64,000 nt of DNA from JAJPHF01 sp035293805 (GTDB lineage: Bacteria; Chloroflexota; UBA6077; JAJPHF01). The DNA lies in contig DATGMD010000040.1 of the NCBI GenBank assembly GCA_035293805.1, forward strand, positions 124,001-188,000, given 5' to 3'. Both the position numbers and the translations under genes were made by a program. The notes beneath the pieces are model-generated. The model saw nothing but the letters and a program-made list of their open reading frames with translations. It did no database searches and had not been told where the DNA came from. This document shows, piece by piece, positions 59,909 through 64,000 of the stretch (positions are counted from its first letter, which is position 1; every line of letters starts with the position of its first letter).

Positions 59909-60175
59909 ATGCAGCGGCTTGCCGACTATCAACGCCTGACGCGGGCGGCGCTCCTGGGAGCGGCGATGATTCTCGCCACGGGCCAGCACGCGCTCGCCCA
60001 GGACACCGCCGACGCGCTCGGCTCGCCCCCCGCTAGCGCGCCCGCAGCCGTGGGCGCCCCGCCCGTGGTCGCCGCGCCCACGGCCGTGCCGCAGATCGAC
60101 GTGTTCCCAGCGCTCGACAACCCGCCGCAGCCCGGCGACGCGTTCCCCACCGCTCCCTGGGGCAATACCGAGTAA
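59909..60175 (+). CDS. Small secreted Pro/Ala-rich protein
   Basis: 88 residues. MQRLADYQRLTRAALLGAAM followed by ILATGQHALAQ is a Sec signal peptide with a likely cut after ALA or AQ. The mature part (about 55 residues) is Pro/Ala/Val-rich (SAPAAVGAPPVVAAPTAVPQ), then IDVFPALDNPPQPGDAFPTA. No known domain. The ATG at 59909 follows GGAGG; a Met 15 bases upstream is possible. A hairpin follows its stop. Composition fits a surface-layer or matrix small protein, but that is inference. Confidence 0.6.
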   Translation: MQRLADYQRLTRAALLGAAMILATGQHALAQDTADALGSPPASAPAAVGAPPVVAAPTAVPQIDVFPALDNPPQPGDAFPTAPWGNTE

Positions 60176-60178
60176 CCC

Positions 60179-60219
60179 GGCGGCGGAGGGGGGCAGCAGT
60201 ACTCGTCCCCCTCCCCGCC
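60179..60219. terminator. Terminator-like hairpin between convergent genes
   Basis: GGCGGCGGAGGGGG pairs with CCCCCTCCCCGCC with a bulge, loop of about 12 nt, 4 bases after the small secreted protein stop. Confidence 0.5.
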
Positions 60220-60284
60220 ATGCACGCCGGCTGAGCGCGAGCTTGCTGGAGACCCGGCCCTCGTCTGGCGGCCGGCGCCGTGAC

Positions 60285-61115
60285 CTACTCTCGCGCCTCG
60301 TAGGCGCCGGCCAGGCGGGCGGCGGGGACGCGCCCGAGCGCCGCCTGCACGGCCACCAGGCTGCCCGCGCCGACGAAGCGCAGCACGTAGTCGTACTCGT
60401 AGAGCTGCTGCCGGCTGGGACTGGTCGAGACAGTGTGCAGCCGGTAGCCGGCCTGGGCGAGGCCGAGCACCACGTCCGTGAGCGCGCCGTCGGCGCCGAA
60501 CCGCCCCGTGACGAGCACTCGTGTGGGCGCCGCGCTGAAGTACGGCCGCGGCGCGAGCGCCCAGTAGTTCGCCACGCTGCCGCCGTCGATGTCGGCCGCC
60601 AGCACCTCCAGCCCCCACTGGCTCCCCATCTCGGGCGTGCCTACCGACGCGAGCGAGCCATCGCCGGCGGCCACGGCCTGCGCCGCCCCGTGCGAGCTGG
60701 TGTCCACGATGCGGATGCGCGCTTGCGGCAGGTGCTCGCGCAGCCAGGCCTCGCTCTGCGTGATCGAGCCGGTGTGGCCCTGCACCTCGCGGATGTCGCC
60801 GAGCCGCGTGCCCGGCTTGCCGAGCAGCGAGCAGTGGTAGGCGTGCGTCACCTCGGCGATGACGTAGGTATCGGCGTCGGGTGGCGACACGCGGCCGTGA
60901 ATGCCCGGGTGGAACCCGGTCCAGCGCATCTGCTCGGGCGCGCACGCGGCGTCCGGCGCGTTCGGCGCGGCCCAGTCCATGCTCTCCTCGGCCGTGGGGA
61001 AGTACACAATCTCGGCGAACTCGGGGTACAGCTCGCGCAGGCGCTGGGCAGCCTGCGCCCCGAAGGTGCTGGGACCGCCAAGCGCGCCGAGCCTGAGGCC
61101 ACTGGGCAGGGCCAT
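60285..61115 (-). CDS. Prephenate-dehydratase-like protein with ACT-like region
   Basis: 276 residues. LGALGGPSTFGAQAAQRL is the family start (GPxGxxSxxA), HAYHCSLLG follows, QGHTGSITQSEAWLREHLPQ resembles the HPQALAQC region, and VDTSSHGAAQAVAAGDGSLA then GTPEMGSQWGLEVLAADIDG the later motifs. The catalytic Thr-Arg-Phe (TRF) motif is replaced by NYWALAP, so normal dehydration of prephenate is doubtful. The C-terminal region LVTGRFGADGALTDVVLGLA could be an ACT-like ligand domain. SD GAGGAGAG precedes ATG 61115. It stands alone and is divergent from an SBP gene. Confidence 0.7.
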   Translation of the reverse strand: MALPSGLRLGALGGPSTFGAQAAQRLRELYPEFAEIVYFPTAEESMDWAAPNAPDAACAPEQMRWTGFHPGIHGRVSPPDADTYVIAEVTHAYHCSLLGKPGTRLGDIREVQGHTGSITQSEAWLREHLPQARIRIVDTSSHGAAQAVAAGDGSLASVGTPEMGSQWGLEVLAADIDGGSVANYWALAPRPYFSAAPTRVLVTGRFGADGALTDVVLGLAQAGYRLHTVSTSPSRQQLYEYDYVLRFVGAGSLVAVQAALGRVPAARLAGAYEARE

Positions 61116-61251
61116 CGTCACTCTCCTCATGCCGCGGCGCCGATACGTGTACGCCGCTCGCGCCGGCGCCGGGAGTGTAGTTGCTGCCGCGCTGACCGTC
61201 AACTCGCCGTGTCGGGGGCTCGGGCGTCCCTCGCGGGGCGCGGGGGGCGTG

Positions 61252-61260
61252 TGCTAGGAT
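61252..61260 (+). promoter_or_regulatory. Extended -10 motif (TGCTAGGAT)
   Basis: 106 bases before the SBP start at 61366; no -35. Confidence 0.35.
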
Positions 61261-61365
61261 GCTGGCACGTCGTGGGCCGTGGCAAGGCGACGCGCCCGGA
61301 CGTGCCTAGCGCGCCGTCAAGCGGGCGCGTGGGGCGGCCGCCCGCCGGGACATGGGAGAGCAGGT

Positions 61366-62439
61366 ATGCCGTATCGGTGGCTTGTGGTGGCGGCGGTTGG
61401 CTTGCTGGCCGGCAGCGCGTGCGCCGCGCCCGCTCCCCCGCCGGGTGGGTCGTCCGCCGCGCCGGGCGCCCCGCCGCCCGCCGCGGCGGCCCCGGCGGCG
61501 TCGCCGGCGGCCGTGGCCCACCTGCCGATCGTCTTCAGCACCAGCAGTGCCGCCAACAGTCCGATTCAGCTGGGCTTGGACGAGGGCATCTTTCAGGCGA
61601 ACGGGCTGGAGATCGAGCTGACCCACGCGCCAGGCAACGCGGGGCCGGCCGCGCTGCTCGCCGGCCAGGCCCCGATCATGGTCGGCGGCTGCGCCGAGAC
61701 CATCGCCGGCGTCGCGGGCGGCGCCGACTTCGTGATCTGGCTGCAGCCCACCAACCGCATGCAGTACATGCTCGCGGGCGGGCCAAACGCGCCCGACGCG
61801 GCCAGCCTGCCCGGCAAGCGGCTCGCGGTGAGCCGCATCGGCTCGTCGTCGCACCTGTCCACCAAGTTCATCCTCAAGCATCTCGGCCTCGACCCCGACC
61901 ACGACGTGGTCTACGTCCAGGTCGGGAACACGCCGGACCGTGTGGCCGCGCTACAGACGGGCAGCGTCGACGCGACGATCCTGAGCATGGACGAGGGCAC
62001 GCTGCTGGGCAACCAACCGGGCATGCGGATCATCGTGGACATGACCCGCGAGGCGGTGCCGTACTGCGCCCAGGGCGTCGTGGCGACGCGGCAATACGTG
62101 CGCGACAATCCCGACGTCATTCGCCGCTTCACCCGCGCGTTCGTCGAGATGACCGCGCGCTACAAGCGGAACCGCGAGGAGGGCATGGCGGCGGTCAGCC
62201 ACCACCTGGACGAGCACGACCCGCAGAAGGTGGCGAGCATCTACGAGTCCTGGGTCAGCCTGTTCGTCGACAAGCCGTACCCCGATCCGCAAGGCGTGCA
62301 GTTCGTGCTCGACGAGTACGCCCAGAGCGATCCGCGCGCTCGCGACTTCAAGGTCGAGAACCTGATCGACCGCTCGTGGGTCCAAGAGCTGGACGAGCAG
62401 GGCTACCTCGATCAGCTCTCCGGCGCAGGCCCGGGCTAG
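61366..62439 (+). CDS. ABC-type substrate-binding lipoprotein (NMT1/SsuA-like)
   Basis: 357 residues. Signal VGLLAGSAC (Cys19). SPIQLGLDEGIFQANGLEIE, HAPGNAGPAALLAGQAPIM, LAVSRIGSSSHLSTKFILKH and VQVGNTPDRVAALQTGSVDA are shared with the paralogue at 52849. SD GGGAGAG precedes ATG 61366. It is convergent with the next SBP gene. Alone on its strand with no enzyme partner, so its ligand cannot be guessed from context. Confidence 0.86.
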   Translation: MPYRWLVVAAVGLLAGSACAAPAPPPGGSSAAPGAPPPAAAAPAASPAAVAHLPIVFSTSSAANSPIQLGLDEGIFQANGLEIELTHAPGNAGPAALLAGQAPIMVGGCAETIAGVAGGADFVIWLQPTNRMQYMLAGGPNAPDAASLPGKRLAVSRIGSSSHLSTKFILKHLGLDPDHDVVYVQVGNTPDRVAALQTGSVDATILSMDEGTLLGNQPGMRIIVDMTREAVPYCAQGVVATRQYVRDNPDVIRRFTRAFVEMTARYKRNREEGMAAVSHHLDEHDPQKVASIYESWVSLFVDKPYPDPQGVQFVLDEYAQSDPRARDFKVENLIDRSWVQELDEQGYLDQLSGAGPG

Positions 62440-62509
62440 TACCTCGTCACGGGTGCTTTGCTATGTGTCGGCAACGACCACCGCGTAGCAATCGACCGTT
62501 GATCGCGCG

Positions 62510-63580
62510 TTAGTGCGCGGCATCGAGGAAGCGCGCGTCCACGACGCGGTCGAGCGGCAGCGCGTGCGACACGTCGGCCGGATCGAGCGAGTTCTCGTAC
62601 GCCGTCTGCGACAGCCGCCCGGTGGCCGACCAGGTGTCGCGCGAGAGGTCGTACGCCGCCGCCGCCTGGTCGGGGGGCATGTCGTACAGGCGCGCGATAG
62701 CCGCGGCCGCCGGCTCCTTCTCGTCGCGCACGTAGCGCAGTGCTTCCAGCGTGGCGGCTACCGTGCGCTGGACGGACGGGGCGTTGTCCGCGAGCTTCGC
62801 CTCGCTCGCGCCGAGCACGGCCGTCGGCAGCTCGTAGAACTCCGCGAAGTTCAGGAGCACCTTCAGGCCCATCTGCTCGGCGACCAAGTTGAACGGCACG
62901 TTCGAGATCGCGGCCTGCGCGGCCCCGGCCTTGAGCGCCGCCAGCCGCTGGCTGTTGTCGAGAACCGCCACGTAGTTGGCGCTGTCCCGGTCGAGCCCGA
63001 AGCGCTGGAGGGCAGCCTGCGCTTCGAGCTGCGTGTTGCCCCCGACCTCGTTCACGGCGATCGTCTTGCCCGCCAGGTCCTTGCCATCGCGGATCACGGT
63101 CGGGTCCACCACAAGGATGTGGTTGGACTTGTCGCTCACCGCCGCGACCACGCGCAGCGGCGCCCCCTGGTTGATCGCGCGCACGATGCTGCCGGCGGGC
63201 GTCGCGAAGTCCACGCTGCCGCCGATCACGGCGGCGATGGCCGCGTTGCTCGCCATCGTCACAACGCTCAGGTTGATGCCGTGGCGGGTGTAGATCCCCG
63301 CCTCCTGGCCGAGCACGATCGGAAACGTCGAGAGCGACTGCGCGGGAATCGCCACGGTCACGTCCTGGGCCGGCACGGGTGCCGTGGCGCTCGCCGCGGC
63401 GGGGCTGCCGCTGTCGGCGCCGGGCGCGGCCGCTCCTGTCGCCGCCGCGGGCGCCTGGGCGGCCGGTGTCGAGCCGGCGGCGCAGGCGGCGGCCAGCAGA
63501 ACAGTAGCCACGGCGAGCCAGCGCGCCCCGATCCACCGCCGCCCGGCCGCTCGTGCGCCCGGGAGCCCGGCCAACGGCAT
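62510..63580 (-). CDS. ABC-type substrate-binding lipoprotein (NMT1/SsuA-like)
   Basis: 356 residues. A long basic N-region then LAVATVLLAAAC (Cys33). VTVAIPAQSLSTFPIVLGQE and GIYTRHGINLSVVTMASNAA open the binding domain; AAVIGGSVDFATPAGSIVRA and VPFNLVAEQMGLKVLLNFAE resemble the SBP at 50040, its closest relative in the window. SD GGGGAGAGG precedes the ATG. Divergent from the SBP at the window edge, convergent with that at 61366, so three SBP genes lie together. Confidence 0.86.
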   Translation of the reverse strand: MPLAGLPGARAAGRRWIGARWLAVATVLLAAACAAGSTPAAQAPAAATGAAAPGADSGSPAAASATAPVPAQDVTVAIPAQSLSTFPIVLGQEAGIYTRHGINLSVVTMASNAAIAAVIGGSVDFATPAGSIVRAINQGAPLRVVAAVSDKSNHILVVDPTVIRDGKDLAGKTIAVNEVGGNTQLEAQAALQRFGLDRDSANYVAVLDNSQRLAALKAGAAQAAISNVPFNLVAEQMGLKVLLNFAEFYELPTAVLGASEAKLADNAPSVQRTVAATLEALRYVRDEKEPAAAAIARLYDMPPDQAAAAYDLSRDTWSATGRLSQTAYENSLDPADVSHALPLDRVVDARFLDAAH

Positions 63581-63928
63581 ACCTACCTCTCCCCGACGGC
63601 CGTGCCCCGGTCCCGTACCGTCGCTGCTATCTGCCCCGCCCCGCCGGGGCGCGCCGCGTGGCGCTGGTGCATCGGCTGCCCCATGGCGTGACGAGCGGCC
63701 GGTGCCCCGCGCGTTACCCGCGACGAGGGGCCGCGTCGCCGCTCCGGGTAGGGGTGAGTGTAGCCAGGCGGTCCTGGCCTGTCAACGTCGTGTCGAAACA
63801 CACCTGCGCCCGCGCGGCGGGTGCTACAATGGGTGCCACCCGGCGGGGCGACGTGCTCCCACGGCCGGGACGCGCGCGATCGATGGGTCGCGGCAGCCGC
63901 AGGCGCGGCCCGGGAAGGGGACAGCGCG
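63581..63928. other. Divergent intergenic region between two SBP genes, 348 bp
   Basis: Contains the extended -10 motif at 63822-63830 for the rightward gene. No other supported feature. Confidence 0.5.
63822..63830 (+). promoter_or_regulatory. Extended -10 motif (TGCTACAAT)
   Basis: 99 bases before the SBP start at 63929; the same nine bases occur on the minus strand at 56862-56870. Confidence 0.4.
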
Positions 63929-64000
63929 ATGCGATGGATGGCCCGCGGTCTGCTGCTGTTGGTGCTCGCCAGCACTCTGGCCTGTGCGCCGGGCGCCCAG
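63929..64000 (+). CDS. Lipoprotein N-terminus, probably another SBP (3' truncated)
   Basis: 24 codons from ATG 63929: MRWMARGLLLLVLASTLACA followed by PGAQ, with lipidation site Cys19. The rest is beyond the window. The signal and Pro/Ala/Gly start match the other SBP lipoproteins, so an NMT1-like SBP is likely, but any lipoprotein would fit. Confidence 0.6.
   Translation, partial: MRWMARGLLLLVLASTLACAPGAQ

Noticed and set aside
60243..62513. Very long frame on the plus strand overlapping the prephenate-dehydratase-like and SBP genes
   Set aside because: Its sequence is Arg/Pro/Gly/Ala-rich without any fold; the overlapping genes have motifs and SDs.
1..64000. Insertion sequences, phage or plasmid genes
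   Set aside because: No transposase, integrase, replication or capsid-like protein was recognised on either strand.

Overview
This is a very GC-rich, gene-dense window with no rRNA, phage, insertion sequence, CRISPR array or transcriptional regulator that I can recognise. The gene mix (many orphan NMT1/SsuA-like substrate-binding lipoproteins, UbiD-like decarboxylases, Rieske oxygenases, COG2159 amidohydrolases, cobalamin-independent methionine-synthase-like proteins) fits an uncultured, GC-rich Chloroflexota-like bacterium. That assignment is inference from gene content and not proven by a marker gene.

Layout. 1-5.5 kb: two flavoprotein oxidoreductases, an SCP2-like small protein with an apparent frameshift, and two alpha/beta hydrolases. 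5.5-6.75 kb: a gene-poor gap with a decayed secreted-protein remnant and tRNA-Leu(CAA). 6.75-17.8 kb: substrate-binding lipoprotein (SBP) genes interleaved with a Rieske oxygenase, SDR, Fe-alcohol dehydrogenase, FAD monooxygenase and amidohydrolases. 17.9-24.5 kb: a one-carbon block of three MetE-like proteins, a MTHFR, a MidA-like methyltransferase and a cupin. 24.7-28.3 kb: LigB extradiol dioxygenase, a second Rieske oxygenase and a zinc alcohol dehydrogenase. 28.5-38 kb: five SBP-fold proteins (one resembling 4,5-dihydroxyphthalate decarboxylase), a DsbA-like protein with an in-frame TGA at its active site, a class II aldolase, a Kelch protein and a PqqC-like enzyme. 38-46.6 kb: bicupin, UbiD, amidohydrolase, a CDO-like cupin, an SBP, an isochorismatase-fold protein lacking its cysteine, and small membrane, ABM and VOC proteins. 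46.7-56.8 kb: a large secreted protein behind a near-consensus promoter, then minus-strand genes alternating SBP and UbiD. 57-64 kb: Rieske oxygenase alpha subunit with a 29-codon beta-subunit stub, SDR, small secreted protein, prephenate-dehydratase-like protein and three more SBPs, the last cut by the window edge.

How it may work together (inference). The enzymes are those expected for dismantling aromatic or phthalate-like acids: ring hydroxylation (Rieske), dehydrogenation (SDR, ADH), decarboxylation (UbiD, amidohydrolases, the dihydroxyphthalate-decarboxylase-like protein), ring opening (LigB, cupins) and hydrolysis (alpha/beta hydrolases). Each small module carries its own secreted ligand-binding lipoprotein, yet no ABC permease or ATPase is present. 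The MetE/MTHFR block could handle methyl groups released from methoxylated substrates.

The most unusual signals are: (1) a candidate selenocysteine-containing DsbA-like protein at 30679-31200, with UGA at the first position of the CxxC motif followed by a 7-bp hairpin with a GGUC loop; (2) about 15 SBP-fold genes without any transporter; (3) three copies of a 120-125 bp nested palindromic element, two of which contain the stop codon of the adjacent gene; (4) several other families of intergenic palindromes.
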